DNA of 64,000 nucleotides, taken from NCBI RefSeq assembly GCF_009735645.1, contig NZ_CP032550.1:806001-870000 (forward strand), read 5' to 3'. Origin of the DNA: Microbacterium oryzae. GTDB lineage: Bacteria; Actinomycetota; Actinomycetes; Actinomycetales; Microbacteriaceae. The position numbers were made by a program, and so were the translations under genes. Below the pieces are notes generated by a model. It was given only the letters and a program-made list of their open reading frames with translations, had not been told where the DNA came from and ran no database searches. Positions 36,623 through 46,304 of this stretch are shown in pieces; the stretch's first letter is position 1; each line of letters begins with the position of its first letter.

Positions 36623-36628
36623 AGTCTA
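36623..36628 (-). promoter_or_regulatory. probable pyr operon -10 element
   Basis: TAGACT on the minus strand gives an expected mRNA start near 36616, leaving a leader of about 47 nt that just contains the PyrR element. The -35 region is poorly conserved. The site is 12 nt past the helicase stop codon. Confidence 0.5.
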
Positions 36629-36639
36629 CCGGGTGCCGG

Positions 36640-39600
36640 TCACGGCTCGAGCAGGCCGCGGATGTCGTCGGCCGTGAGCGCCTGCGAGAACAGCGCGTCG
36701 TCATCCATGACGGCCTTGAACAGGCGCGCCTTGCGCTCCTGCAGCGCCATGACCTTCTCCTCGATGGTGTCGGCGGCGATCATCCGGTACACCATGACCT
36801 GCTTGTCCTGGCCGATGCGGTGCGCGCGGTCGACGGCCTGCGCCTCCGCCGCGGGGTTCCACCACGGGTCGAGGAGGTAGACGTAGTCCGCCTCGGTCAG
36901 GGTGAGGCCGAAGCCGCCGGCCTTGAGGCTGATGAGGAACACCGGCGCGTCGCCCGTGCGGAACGACTCGACGACCGCCGGGCGATCGCGGGTGCTGCCG
37001 TCGAGGTGAGCATGCGCGATGCCCTCCCGGTCGAGGCGCGCGGCCACGAGATCGAGGTACGACGTGAACTGGCTGAAGACCAGCGCGCGGTGGCCCTCGG
37101 CGATGACGGCGTCGAGCTGCTCGACCAGCGCGTCGAGCTTGCTCGAGGCGATGTCCGCGTGCTCGGGGTCGACGAGCTCGGGCGCGAGGCTCAGCAGGCG
37201 CAGCAGGGTGAGCGACCGGAACACGATGAAGCGGTTGCGGTCGAGGTCGTCGAGCAGGCCGAGCACCTTCTGCCGCTCGCGCTGCAGCACGGTGTCGTAG
37301 ACGGCGCGGTGCGCGGGGCTCAGCTCGACATGCAGCCGCTGCTCCTGCTTGGGCGGCAGGTCGCCCGCCACGAGCTCCTTCGTGCGGCGCAGCATGAGCG
37401 GGCGCAGCCGCCGCCGCAGCCGCGCGAGGCGCTCTGCGCGGTACGCGCTCCCCTCCTGGTCCTCCGGGACCTTCCCCTTCTCGATCGGCCCGACGTACTC
37501 CTCGCGGAAACGGCGGGCGGAGGGGAAGAGCCCGGGCGCGGCGAGCGACAGCAGCGCCCAGAGCTCTGAGAGGCCGTTCTCCAGCGGCGTGCCGGTCACG
37601 GCGAACGTCACGTCCGCGCGCAGCTCGGCGGCCGCGCGATGCACGCCGGTCTGCGGGTTCTTGGCGAACTGGGCCTCGTCGAGCACGAGCCCCGCCCACT
37701 CCACCGACGCGTACTCCTCGGCGTCCAGGCGCAGGAGCGCGTAGGAGGTCACCACGATGTCCGCACCCGCCGCGGTCTCCGCCAGCGTGCCCGTGCGCTT
37801 GGACCGGGTCGCCTCGATGCGGCGCACGCGCAGCGACGGAGCGAAGCGCTCGGCCTCGTCGCGCCACGTCGCAGTGACCGAGGTCGGGGCGACGACGAGG
37901 AACGGGCGCTCCTCCCCCGCCTCGCGGGTGTGCAGGATGAGCGCGAGCATCTGCAGCGTCTTGCCGAGACCCATGTCGTCGGCGAGGATCCCGCCCAGGC
38001 GGTGACGCCACAGGAAGGCCAGCCAGTCCAGGCCCTCCTGCTGGTACGGCCGCAGCTGCGCGTGCAGCCCCGCGGGCGGCGCTGTCGGCTCGATGCGCTC
38101 CACGTCGCGCAGCCCCTCGGCCGTCGCGCGCCACGCCGCCGCCGGAAGGGACTCGTCGGCGATGTCCTCGAACTCCGACCAGAGCGCGGTCTGGTAGCGG
38201 CTGATCCGCGGCCCCGACTCCCACTCCGACAGGGTCGCCGCCTCGTCGACCAGGTCGCGCAGGCGCTGCAGCGCGGGGTGCGCGAGGGAGAAGTACTCGC
38301 CGTCGGCGAGCAGCATCTTCTTCCGCCGCTGGCTGATGGCGGTGAACAGCGGCGCGAACGGGATGGTGCGTCCGTCGATGGTCACCACGACGCCGAGGTC
38401 GAACCAGTCCGAGTCGGTCGTCTCCACCGTGGACACGGAGATCTCGGGGGCGCCGGCGAGTTCGCGGTAGCGCCGCCGGGTGCCCGTCGTCTCCACCTCG
38501 ACGTCGGCGGCCTCCAGCGCCGGCAGGATCCGATCGGAGAACTCCGCCGCGTCGACGTCGCGCAGCTCTCCGGAGGGCGCGAACGGCACATCCGCGGAGG
38601 CGTCTGCCCATGCCCGCGCGACGACGGCCGCCTGCGCGGCCTCGGCCTGGCCATCCCGGTCGGGATCGGCGGCGGCGGCGCCGACGGGCGCGTCGAAGCG
38701 ATGGCGGCCGAGACCGGCGTATGCCCAGGACAGCGCGTACGTGACGCGGTCGCCGGGGTGGAAGACGACCTCGATGACGGGCTGCGGAGCGGGCTGCTCC
38801 GGGATCTCGATATCGGCGCTCGAGCGGATCTCCGCGCGCCGCGCGATGACGGGCAGGGCCTCCGCCACGAACTGGTCGGTCTCGTCTTCGGGCACCGAGA
38901 CCGGCCCGGCGAGGAGCGCGGCGACGGGGTCGGTGAGCGTGACGGGCGCGAGGGTGAGCGAGATGCGCCCGTACTCGACGGCGAACGCGTAGACGCCGGA
39001 GCGGGAGATGGGCCGCACGGCCGCGACGTCGACGGGCGCGCCGTCGATCTCGACCTCCGCGCGGACCTCGAGTCCGCCCGCGTCGGCATCGTCGATGCGG
39101 ATGCGGGCGGCAGCGGCCTGCGCGAGGCGCACGTCGAGGAGCTTCTGCGTGGGGATGAGCGGGATGCTCAGCGCGTCCGCCGCGCGCAGGTGCGTCCACA
39201 GGAGCGCAGACGGGATCGTGTCGAGCGTCAGCCACTCGGCGCCGTCGCCGAAGGAGTCGAGGCGGAAGACGTCGCGGGCGATGCTGTAGAGCTCGGCGAA
39301 CCAGCGCGACTGCGGCCGCGAGAACCGGCCGCCGGGCCTGCGCACCGCCTCCCACGAGGCGTCGCCCTTGATCCAGGCGCCCGACCGGTCGCTGCGCAGC
39401 AGCGGGCGCAGCCCGACGAACAGCTCGCCGGCGGCGCCCCGCTCGAGATGGCGCGGGTGCGCGGGCTCGGCGCGCCGCGCCTGCCAGGCGCCGCGTGCCG
39501 CGCGGTGACGCAGCTCCACGCCGAGCGCGAGCGGAACGGTCTCCGGGGAACCCGCGGCCTCTTCCGGCGAGCCGATCAGGCCGCGCCAGGACGAGGCCGC

Positions 39601-39918
39601 GGCGTCATGACGCGCACCGGCGGCGTTCCGCCGCTGCGCGTTGCCCGCGAGCAGGGCGGCTACCACGTGCTTGCAGCGGCTGCGCATGGGGCAGCTGCAC
39701 TGCGAGGCGACGATCGCCGACGTCCGGGCGTCGATGCGCACACGCACCGAGTAGCTGCGCGCGGCGGAGCCCGACACGCGCGCGGTGAGGGTGACGCCGT
39801 CGGTCATCCAGCGGGCGTGCTCGACCGCACCCTCCTGGAAGTACGCGAGCCCGCGCTCGTACGCTCCTTCGTCCGCCATCCTGCGGATGGCGTCGACGGG
39901 GACGAACGGCGCGGGCAC
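36640..39918 (-). CDS. SWIM zinc-finger SNF2-family ATPase
   Basis: A 1,092-residue DNA-dependent ATPase. The N-terminus has a SWIM zinc motif CxCx5CxH at Cys74, Cys76, Cys82, His84 (CSCPMRSRCKHVVAALL). A long middle region of about 450 residues has no recognised domain. The C-terminal SNF2 motor has Walker A DDMGLGKT (about 644-652), the DEAQ box LVLDEAQ (about 746), GTPLENGLSELW, and motif VI AHRIGQ (about 1035). Such proteins translocate on DNA and may act in repair; no role is established for this subgroup. The GTG at 39918 was chosen because it follows nusB by 13 nt. The ATG at 39879 is an alternative 13 residues in. Confidence 0.88.
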   Translation of the reverse strand: MPAPFVPVDAIRRMADEGAYERGLAYFQEGAVEHARWMTDGVTLTARVSGSAARSYSVRVRIDARTSAIVASQCSCPMRSRCKHVVAALLAGNAQRRNAAGARHDAAASSWRGLIGSPEEAAGSPETVPLALGVELRHRAARGAWQARRAEPAHPRHLERGAAGELFVGLRPLLRSDRSGAWIKGDASWEAVRRPGGRFSRPQSRWFAELYSIARDVFRLDSFGDGAEWLTLDTIPSALLWTHLRAADALSIPLIPTQKLLDVRLAQAAAARIRIDDADAGGLEVRAEVEIDGAPVDVAAVRPISRSGVYAFAVEYGRISLTLAPVTLTDPVAALLAGPVSVPEDETDQFVAEALPVIARRAEIRSSADIEIPEQPAPQPVIEVVFHPGDRVTYALSWAYAGLGRHRFDAPVGAAAADPDRDGQAEAAQAAVVARAWADASADVPFAPSGELRDVDAAEFSDRILPALEAADVEVETTGTRRRYRELAGAPEISVSTVETTDSDWFDLGVVVTIDGRTIPFAPLFTAISQRRKKMLLADGEYFSLAHPALQRLRDLVDEAATLSEWESGPRISRYQTALWSEFEDIADESLPAAAWRATAEGLRDVERIEPTAPPAGLHAQLRPYQQEGLDWLAFLWRHRLGGILADDMGLGKTLQMLALILHTREAGEERPFLVVAPTSVTATWRDEAERFAPSLRVRRIEATRSKRTGTLAETAAGADIVVTSYALLRLDAEEYASVEWAGLVLDEAQFAKNPQTGVHRAAAELRADVTFAVTGTPLENGLSELWALLSLAAPGLFPSARRFREEYVGPIEKGKVPEDQEGSAYRAERLARLRRRLRPLMLRRTKELVAGDLPPKQEQRLHVELSPAHRAVYDTVLQRERQKVLGLLDDLDRNRFIVFRSLTLLRLLSLAPELVDPEHADIASSKLDALVEQLDAVIAEGHRALVFSQFTSYLDLVAARLDREGIAHAHLDGSTRDRPAVVESFRTGDAPVFLISLKAGGFGLTLTEADYVYLLDPWWNPAAEAQAVDRAHRIGQDKQVMVYRMIAADTIEEKVMALQERKARLFKAVMDDDALFSQALTADDIRGLLEP

Positions 39919-39931
39919 GCGGAGGGCGCGC

Positions 39932-40342
39932 TCAGTTCGAGCGCGCGATGCGCGCGAGGACGCCGTGCACGAAGGCGCCCGACTCCTCGGTGGAGAGCTC
40001 CTTGGCGAGCTCCACCGCCTCGTCGATCGCGACCGCCGTCGGCACCTCGTCGTTGTACATGATCTCCCACGCCGCCATGCGCAGCAGCGCACGGTCGACG
40101 GCGGGCATCCGCTCCAGGCGCCAGTCGCGGCTGTGCGTGGTGATCTGCTCGTCGATCTCGTCGCGGTGGTCGATGACGCCGTCGACGATCTCGCGGGCGT
40201 ACAGCCACGAGGCCTGTCGCGCGGGCTCGCCCGCGGCGCGCCGCGCCTCGGCCGCGAGCGTCACGTCCAGGCCGTCACCGCGGACGTCAGACGAGAAGAG
40301 GATGTCGAGGGCGCGCTTGCGCGCCTTGGTGCGTGCGCTCAC
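39932..40342 (-). CDS. nusB: transcription antitermination factor NusB
   Basis: A 136-residue all-helical protein that with NusE binds boxA of rRNA transcripts. It has ARKRALDILFSSD near the N-terminus and [31 protein letters not shown], and FVHGVLARIAR. The GTG start is 9 nt after the efp stop, a conserved efp-nusB pair. Confidence 0.96.
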   Translation of the reverse strand: MSARTKARKRALDILFSSDVRGDGLDVTLAAEARRAAGEPARQASWLYAREIVDGVIDHRDEIDEQITTHSRDWRLERMPAVDRALLRMAAWEIMYNDEVPTAVAIDEAVELAKELSTEESGAFVHGVLARIARSN

Positions 40343-40351
40343 TCGCGCGAC

Positions 40352-40912
40352 TCAGTTGACGCGGCCGAGGTAGTCGCCCGTGCGGGTGTCGACCTTGACC
40401 TTCGTGCCGGTCTCGAGGAACAGCGGCACCTGGATCTCGGCGCCGGTCTCCACCGTGGCGGACTTGGTGCCGGCCGACGAGCGGTCGCCCTGCAGGCCCG
40501 GCTCGGTGTAGGTGATCTCGAGGACGACGGACGCGGGCATCTCGACGTAGAGCGGGAGGCCGTCGTGCAGGGCGATCGTGACGAGCTGGTTCTCCAGGAG
40601 GAAGTTCGCGGCGTCGCCGACGACGGTGCCCGGCACGTTGATCTGGTCGTAGTCCGTCGCGTCCATGAACACGAACGACTCGCCGTCGTTGTAGAGGTAC
40701 GTGAAGTCGCGGCGGTCGACGTTCTGGATGTCGACCTTGGCGCCGGCGTTGAACGTGCGGTCGACGACCTTGCCGGAGACGACGTTCTTGAGCTTGGTGC
40801 GCACGAACGCGCCGCCCTTGCCGGGCTTGACGTGCTGGAACTCCACCACGCTCCAGAGCTGTCCGTCGATGGCGAGGACGACGCCGTTCTTGATGTCTGC
40901 GGTGGATGCCAT
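40352..40912 (-). CDS. efp: elongation factor P
   Basis: Relieves ribosome stalling at polyproline. The 186 residues form three beta-barrel domains. The tip loop is [12 protein letters not shown] with Lys32 at the apex. The Pro at position 30 and the absence of modification genes nearby are in line with the actinobacterial type that works with an unmodified lysine. The C-terminal [28 protein letters not shown] is intact. Confidence 0.97.
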   Translation of the reverse strand: MASTADIKNGVVLAIDGQLWSVVEFQHVKPGKGGAFVRTKLKNVVSGKVVDRTFNAGAKVDIQNVDRRDFTYLYNDGESFVFMDATDYDQINVPGTVVGDAANFLLENQLVTIALHDGLPLYVEMPASVVLEITYTEPGLQGDRSSAGTKSATVETGAEIQVPLFLETGTKVKVDTRTGDYLGRVN

Positions 40913-40981
40913 GTGCGTATTCGGTCCGTTCGTGTGGATCGTTCGTCGGAAGGGGCGGGGCCCGCGCGGGACCGAGAGAAG

Positions 40982-40987
40982 ATTCTA
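40982..40987 (-). promoter_or_regulatory. probable efp -10 element inside a stop codon
   Basis: TAGAAT on the minus strand overlaps the TAG stop of the ABC ATPase gene. It gives an efp mRNA start near 40975 and a leader of about 60 nt containing the palindrome CCCGCGCGGG (40966-40975 region). The -35 is not clear. Confidence 0.45.
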
Positions 40988-41764
40988 GTTCAGATCCACG
41001 TGCGTCGGATGGATGACCCGCTTGAGGAAGTCCTGCATGCGCGGCGTCTGCGGGGCCGAGATGACCTGCTCGGCCGGTCCCTCCTCCACGACGACGCCGC
41101 CGTCCATGAAGACGACGCGGTCGGCCACCACCCGGGCGAACTCCATCTCGTGCGTGACGACGAGCATCGTCATGCCGTCGCGGGCGAGCGCGCGCATGAT
41201 CGCGAGCACGTCGCCGACGGTCTCCGGGTCGAGGGCGGAGGTGGGCTCGTCGAAGAGCATGAGGTGCGGGTCCATCGAGAGCGACCGCGCGATCGCGACC
41301 CGCTGCTGCTGGCCGCCGGAGAGCTGATCGGGGTAGCGCTCGTCGAAGTCGGCGAGCCCCACCTTCGCGAGGTTCTCCCGGGCGACGCGCTGGGCCTCCT
41401 CGCGCCCGCGCCGCAGCACCTTGATCTGCGCGACGGTGCAGTTCTCCAGCACCGTGAGGTGCGGGAACAGGTTGAACTGCTGGAACACCATCCCCACGTG
41501 GCGGCGCAGCTCGTCGATGTCGACGTCGGGGTCGGTCACCTCGCGGCCGCCCACCTGCACGGAGCCGCCGCTGGGCGCCTCGAGCAGGTTCACACAGCGC
41601 AGCAGGGTGGACTTCCCCGAGCCGGACGGCCCGATGAGGCAGACGACCTCGCCGGGCCGGACCTCGAGGTCGACGCCCTTGAGGACCTCGTTCGACCCGA
41701 AGGCCTTGCGGAGTCCCTGGATCGTCACGCCGAAGTGCGCCTCCGGCTGGGAGCTGTCGGTCAT
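40985..41764 (-). CDS. polar amino-acid ABC transporter ATPase
   Basis: A 259-residue ATP-binding subunit of the GlnQ/HisP type that drives amino-acid uptake. It has Walker A GPSGSGKST, Q-loop GMVFQQFNLFPHL, signature LSGGQQQRVAIARSL, Walker B LMLFDEPTSALD, and the switch His in VVTHEMEFA. The ATG at 41764 has AGGAGG just upstream. An ATG seven codons earlier was rejected because it lacks such a site. It is the last gene of a three-gene transporter unit with the permease 17 nt upstream. Confidence 0.95.
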   Translation of the reverse strand: MTDSSQPEAHFGVTIQGLRKAFGSNEVLKGVDLEVRPGEVVCLIGPSGSGKSTLLRCVNLLEAPSGGSVQVGGREVTDPDVDIDELRRHVGMVFQQFNLFPHLTVLENCTVAQIKVLRRGREEAQRVARENLAKVGLADFDERYPDQLSGGQQQRVAIARSLSMDPHLMLFDEPTSALDPETVGDVLAIMRALARDGMTMLVVTHEMEFARVVADRVVFMDGGVVVEEGPAEQVISAPQTPRMQDFLKRVIHPTHVDLN

Positions 41765-41781
41765 GTCTCCTCCTGGAGTGC

Positions 41782-42576
41782 TCATCGCGCGGCCTTCGCC
41801 GCCCGCGACTCGAACCGGCGGGAGAGCTGGCTGAGCGGCAGGGTGATGATCAGGTACATGGCGCCCGCCACGACGAGCGGCGTGATGCCCGCGCCGTACT
41901 GCAGGATGCCGTCGCGTCCGAGCTTGGTGAGCTCGAAGCTCGATGCGGCCAGGCCGATGACGTAGATCAGCGATGTGTCCTTGGTCACGAGGATGAACTC
42001 GTTCGTGAGCGGCGGGAGCACGATGCGGAAGGCCTGCGGGATGACGATCGTGAGCATCGCGCGCCAGCCGGGCATGCCGAGCGAGCGGGCGGCCTCGTAC
42101 TGGCCGCGCGGCACGGCCTGCAGGCCCGCGCGCAGCGTCTCCGCGATGTAGGCCGCCGCCACGATCCCGAGCGACAGCATGACCACGAGCATCGTCGGCC
42201 AGCGCGTGCCGGGGAAGGCCGCCGGAACGCCGAAGCCGAACGCGATGAAGACGAGGAGCGCCGGGACGCCGCGGAAGAACTCGATGTAGGCCGTGGCGAT
42301 CCAGCGGTAGGGCGGGAACGACGCGATCTTCATGAGCGCCAGCAGCAGGCCGAGCGTCAGCCCGAGAGCGAACGACACCAGCGTGTAGAGGATGGTGTTC
42401 TTGAGGCCGACGAGGATCACGCCGGGGAACATGCCCGCGACGGCGGGGAAGTCGAAGAACGAGTTCAGCACGCGCGGCCAGTCGACGCTGACCGCCAGGA
42501 CGACCAGGACGGCGACGAAGATGCCGCCCTGGACGTACTGGCTGGTCCGCGCGCGCTGGCGTGCGGTCAGGGCCAC
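41782..42576 (-). CDS. polar amino-acid ABC transporter permease
   Basis: A 264-residue inner-membrane permease with about five to six hydrophobic segments. The HisM/GlnP-type EAA loop is EAARSLGMPGWRAMLTIVIPQAFR, which contacts the ATPase. Only one permease is present, so it would act as a homodimer. It lies 10 nt after the binding-protein gene; the start is GTG. Confidence 0.94.
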   Translation of the reverse strand: MALTARQRARTSQYVQGGIFVAVLVVLAVSVDWPRVLNSFFDFPAVAGMFPGVILVGLKNTILYTLVSFALGLTLGLLLALMKIASFPPYRWIATAYIEFFRGVPALLVFIAFGFGVPAAFPGTRWPTMLVVMLSLGIVAAAYIAETLRAGLQAVPRGQYEAARSLGMPGWRAMLTIVIPQAFRIVLPPLTNEFILVTKDTSLIYVIGLAASSFELTKLGRDGILQYGAGITPLVVAGAMYLIITLPLSQLSRRFESRAAKAAR

Positions 42577-42586
42577 CGCGCGCCCC

Positions 42587-43378
42587 TTACGCGCCGTCGC
42601 CGAACCAGGTCGACTTCAGCTCGTCCAGCTCGCCGGAGTCGGTCAGGCGCTGCAGCGTGCCGTTGACGACGTCCATCAGCTCGGTGTCGCCCTTCTCGGT
42701 TGCGATGCCCAGCTGCTCGCCGGTCTCGAAGTCGGCCACGCGCGTGAAGCCCTCTTCGTCCTTGATGCCGTAGCCGAGGACGGAGACGTTGCCGAGCACG
42801 GCGTCGACGGTGCCGGCCTTCAGCGCCTCGAGCTGGAGGCCTGCGTTCTCGAAGCCGACCGGGGAGATCCCGTTCTCCTGCGCGTACGCCTCGCCGGTGG
42901 TGCCGGACTGCACGCCGACGACCTTGCCGGCGGCGGACTCGAGGTCCTCGATGCCGGAGCCGTCGGCAGCGATGAGCGTCAGGTCATCGTCCATGTAGGG
43001 CTCCGAGAAGTCCATGTTGCCCTTGCGCTCCTCCGTGATGGAGATGGAGGAGATGGCGAGGTCGCACTTGTCGAACGAGAGACCGGACTGGATCGACTCG
43101 AACGAGTCGGTGATGACCTCGAGCTCGGCGTCGAGGTCCTCCGCGATGGCCGCGGCGATGTCCATGTCGAAGCCGACGGTGTCGCCGTTCTCGTCGATGA
43201 ACTCGAAGGGCTCGTAGGGGATGTCGGAGCAGACGGTGAGCTTGCCGGACTCGACGAGCTGGACGCCGCCGGCCGAGGCCTCGGGCTCCTCGCCGCCGGA
43301 CGCGCAACCGGCCAGGGCGAGCCCGGCGGTGCTCGTGACGATCAGTGCGGTCACCGCACGGGACGAGATGCGCTTCAT
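42587..43378 (-). CDS. amino-acid ABC transporter substrate-binding lipoprotein
   Basis: A 263-residue family 3 solute-binding protein. The signal peptide (KRISSR charged start, then a hydrophobic core) ends in lipobox LALAGC, and Cys25 is lipidated by Lgt. The mature part begins an acidic linker and then LTVCSDIPYEPFEF, FDMDIAAAIAEDL, CDLAISSISITEERK, and GVQSGTTGEAYA. The ligand is probably a polar or acidic amino acid; sequence alone does not decide. The ATG at 43378 has GAGGAAGG upstream. An ATG at 43411 was rejected. Confidence 0.93.
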   Translation of the reverse strand: MKRISSRAVTALIVTSTAGLALAGCASGGEEPEASAGGVQLVESGKLTVCSDIPYEPFEFIDENGDTVGFDMDIAAAIAEDLDAELEVITDSFESIQSGLSFDKCDLAISSISITEERKGNMDFSEPYMDDDLTLIAADGSGIEDLESAAGKVVGVQSGTTGEAYAQENGISPVGFENAGLQLEALKAGTVDAVLGNVSVLGYGIKDEEGFTRVADFETGEQLGIATEKGDTELMDVVNGTLQRLTDSGELDELKSTWFGDGA

Positions 43379-43416
43379 GGCAGGGGCCTTCCTCGAAGTG
43401 GTGGGGTTCATCCTAG

Positions 43417-44532
43417 TCACGCGCCGCCGGTCGAGATGATGCGACCCGCGCTCTCCTCCGCGATCTCCTGATACGCGGCGAAGAGGAGCGATTCGTCGGG
43501 CGCCTGGGCGAGCGTGGGCTTGCCGATGTCGTCCAGGAGCACGAACCGCAGCATCCCCGCGCGCGCCTTCTTGTCGCGCTGCATGGTGGCCAGCAGCTGC
43601 TGCCACGCTCCCGTCCGGTAGGTGGTGGGGAGGCCGAGGGACGTGAGGATGGCGCGATGCCGGTCGACGGCCGCGTCCGGGAGTCGCCCGGCCAGTCGCG
43701 AGAGCTCCGCGGCATACATCATGCCGATCGACACGGCGGCGCCGTGGCGCCACCGGTAGCGCTCGGCGTGCTCGATCGCGTGCCCGAGCGTGTGGCCGTA
43801 GTTGAGCGTCTCCCGGACGCCCGATTCGCGGAAGTCCTCTCCCACCACGTCGGCCTTCATGCGGATGGCCAGCTCGATGCAGCGGCGGAACTCGGGAGTG
43901 GTCGGATCGGTCGCCCGCGCCGGATCGGCCTCGACGATCTCGAGGATCTCCGGGTACCGGATGAACCCCGCCTTCACGACCTCGGCGAAGCCCGCGACCG
44001 CCTCGTTCTCCGGCAGCGTGGCGAGCAGGTCGAGGTCGCAGAGCACCGCCCGCGGCGCCCAGAAGGCCCCCACGAGGTTCTTCCCCTCCGCCGTGTTGAT
44101 GCCGGTCTTCCCGCCGATCGCGGCGTCGACCATGCCGAGGACGGTGGTGGGGATCTGCACGACGTCGACGCCGCGCAGCCAGGTCGCCGCGACGAAGCCG
44201 GCGAGGTCGGTCACCGCGCCGCCGCCGAGTCCCACGACGGCGTCGGTGCGGGTGAAGTCGGCCTGGCCCATGATCTGCCAGCAGAAGGCCGCCACCTCGA
44301 CCCGCTTGGCCTGCTCGGCGTCGGGCACCTCGGCGAGGAGGATCTCGCGCCCGCCCGACTCGACGAGCTCCGTGCGCAGCTGCTCGGCGCGTGCGCCGAG
44401 CGACGGCTGGTGCACGATGAGCACCTTCGTCGCGGCGGGCGGCAGCGCGTCGGCGAGACGCGCCAGGGCGCCACTGCCGACGATGACGTCGTAGCCGGGG
44501 GTCCCCGCCACGCTGATGACGGTGTCGCTCAT
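43417..44532 (-). CDS. aroB: 3-dehydroquinate synthase
   Basis: Second step of the shikimate pathway, using NAD and a divalent metal. The 371 residues have VGLGGGAVTDLAGFVAATWLRG, IPTTVLGMVDAAIGGKTGIN, and the metal-binding NYGHTLGHAIEH. The ATG at 44532 overlaps the aroK stop by 4 nt. It is the last gene of alaS-ruvX-mltG-aroECKB and is followed after 38 nt by the ABC lipoprotein gene. Confidence 0.97.
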   Translation of the reverse strand: MSDTVISVAGTPGYDVIVGSGALARLADALPPAATKVLIVHQPSLGARAEQLRTELVESGGREILLAEVPDAEQAKRVEVAAFCWQIMGQADFTRTDAVVGLGGGAVTDLAGFVAATWLRGVDVVQIPTTVLGMVDAAIGGKTGINTAEGKNLVGAFWAPRAVLCDLDLLATLPENEAVAGFAEVVKAGFIRYPEILEIVEADPARATDPTTPEFRRCIELAIRMKADVVGEDFRESGVRETLNYGHTLGHAIEHAERYRWRHGAAVSIGMMYAAELSRLAGRLPDAAVDRHRAILTSLGLPTTYRTGAWQQLLATMQRDKKARAGMLRFVLLDDIGKPTLAQAPDESLLFAAYQEIAEESAGRIISTGGA

Positions 44533-45104
44533 GTGTCCTCCTCGGTGCGCGCGGTGCGCGCGCTCGGCTCGTGGTCTGCCGGCCCTTCGCCGCGCACCCA
44601 TGCGACGATGCGGTCGACCGCGCCCTGGGTGGGCCCGCGTGACGTGTCGAAGACGGCGTCGGCGACCTCGGCGTACAGCGGTGCGCGCGCGTCGCGGATG
44701 CGCTTCCACTCCGCGACCGGGTCGGTGCCGCCGTTCAGCAGCGGCCGCTTCTGGCCGCGGATGCGATGGGCGATGGCGGTCTCGTCGACGTCCAGCAGCA
44801 CCACGCGGTGCGCGCGCAGCAGTGCGCGCGTCTCCGGGGCGAGCACGGCGCCGCCGCCCAGGGCGACGACCCCCGGTCGCTCGACCGCGGTCCGCACCGC
44901 GTCGCGCTCGAGCGCGCGGAAGCGCTCCTCGCCGTCGCGGACGAAGATGTCGGCGATGGGGCCGTGCGCGCGGACGATCTCGGCGTCGGTGTCGGTGAAC
45001 GGCAGGGCGAGGGCGCGCGCGACGCGTCGGCCGATGCTGGTCTTGCCCGCCCCCATCGGCCCGACGAGGACGACCGCGCCGACGCCGTCAGCGGGCGACG
45101 TCAT
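44529..45104 (-). CDS. aroK: shikimate kinase
   Basis: Phosphorylates shikimate. The 191 residues include P-loop [18 protein letters not shown] for Mg, the shikimate-binding [19 protein letters not shown], and the lid RPLLNGG. The start overlaps the aroC C-terminus by 17 nt, more than at the other junctions in the operon. The last 20 residues form an acidic tail. Confidence 0.96.
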   Translation of the reverse strand: MTSPADGVGAVVLVGPMGAGKTSIGRRVARALALPFTDTDAEIVRAHGPIADIFVRDGEERFRALERDAVRTAVERPGVVALGGGAVLAPETRALLRAHRVVLLDVDETAIAHRIRGQKRPLLNGGTDPVAEWKRIRDARAPLYAEVADAVFDTSRGPTQGAVDRIVAWVRGEGPADHEPSARTARTEEDT

Positions 45105-46299
45105 GCGCGAGCGCTGCGGTCCGCTGCGTCTCGGGGATGGCCGCGAGGTAGCCCTCGAGGTTGCGGCGGGTCTCCGCGATGCTGTCGCCGCCGAACTTCT
45201 CCAGGACGACCTCGGCCAGGACGATCGCGACCATGGCCTCGGCGACCACGCCCGCCGCCGGCACCGCGCAGACGTCGGAGCGCTGGTGGTGGGCGGAGGC
45301 GGTGTCGCCGGTGGCGACGTCGACAGTCTGCAGGGCGCGGGGCACGGTCGCGATGGGCTTCATCCCCGCGCGCACGCGCAGGACGGTCCCCGTGGACATC
45401 CCGCCCTCGGTGCCGCCCGCGCGGTCCGATCCGCGTGCGATGCCGTCGTCGCCTGCGAAGAGCTCGTCGTGGGCGGCGGAGCCGCGGCGCCGGGTGGTCT
45501 CGAAGCCGTCGCCGACCTCGACCCCCTTGATGGCCTGGATGCTCATGAGCGCCTGCGCGAGCTTCGCGTCGAGGCGGCGGTCCCACTGCACGTGCGAGCC
45601 GAGCCCCGGCGGGAGGCCGTACGCGAGCACCTCGACGATGCCGCCGAGGGTGTCGCCGTCCTTCTTCGCCGCGTCGACCTCGGCCACCATGCGCTCGCTC
45701 GTCGCCGGGTGGAAGCACCGCAGCGGGTCGGCGTCGAGCGCGGCGACGTCCGCCGGTGCGGGCAGCGCGGCGTCATCCGGCACCCGGACGGGGCCGATGG
45801 AGAGCGTGTGGCTCACGAGGCCGATGCCGAGCTCGGCGAGGAAGCAGCGCGCGACGGCGCCGAGCGCGACGCGGGCGGCGGTCTCCCGCGCGCTCGCGCG
45901 CTCGAGGATCGGGCGCGCCTCGTCGAAGCCGTACTTCTGCATGCCCACGAGGTCGGCGTGGCCCGGCCGCGGCCGGGTCAGCGGGGCGCCGCGGCCGCGC
46001 GACTTGTCGCTGAGCTCGACCGGCTCGGCGCTCATGACCTCGGTCCACTTCGGCCACTCGGTGTTGCCGATCCGCAGCGCGACGGGGCTGCCCATGCTGA
46101 GTCCGTGGCGGATGCCGCCGGAGATCGACAGCTCGTCCTGCTCGAACTTCATCCGCGAGCCGCGCCCGTAGCCGAGCTTTCGACGCTGCAGGTCGGCCTG
46201 GATGGCCGCGGCCGTGACGGGGACGCCCGCGGGCAGTCCCTCCATGATGGCGATGAGTTCTGGGCCGTGAGATTCGCCGGCCGTGAGCACGCGGAGCAT
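45088..46299 (-). CDS. aroC: chorismate synthase
   Basis: Last step of the shikimate pathway, using reduced FMN. The 403 residues start [37 protein letters not shown] and [20 protein letters not shown] match the FMN-binding motifs, as does GGMSTG with the following RHQRSD-like [12 protein letters not shown]. The ATG at 46299 is 5 nt after the aroE stop. The frame to 47121 lies in aroE out of frame. Confidence 0.97.
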   Translation of the reverse strand: MLRVLTAGESHGPELIAIMEGLPAGVPVTAAAIQADLQRRKLGYGRGSRMKFEQDELSISGGIRHGLSMGSPVALRIGNTEWPKWTEVMSAEPVELSDKSRGRGAPLTRPRPGHADLVGMQKYGFDEARPILERASARETAARVALGAVARCFLAELGIGLVSHTLSIGPVRVPDDAALPAPADVAALDADPLRCFHPATSERMVAEVDAAKKDGDTLGGIVEVLAYGLPPGLGSHVQWDRRLDAKLAQALMSIQAIKGVEVGDGFETTRRRGSAAHDELFAGDDGIARGSDRAGGTEGGMSTGTVLRVRAGMKPIATVPRALQTVDVATGDTASAHHQRSDVCAVPAAGVVAEAMVAIVLAEVVLEKFGGDSIAETRRNLEGYLAAIPETQRTAALAHDVAR

Positions 46300-46304
46300 G
46301 GCGA

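Noticed and set aside
44529..45104. Possible aroK-aroC frameshift because of the 17-nt overlap
   Set aside because: Both proteins have complete termini and motifs; the overlap is longer than its neighbours but needs no error to explain it.
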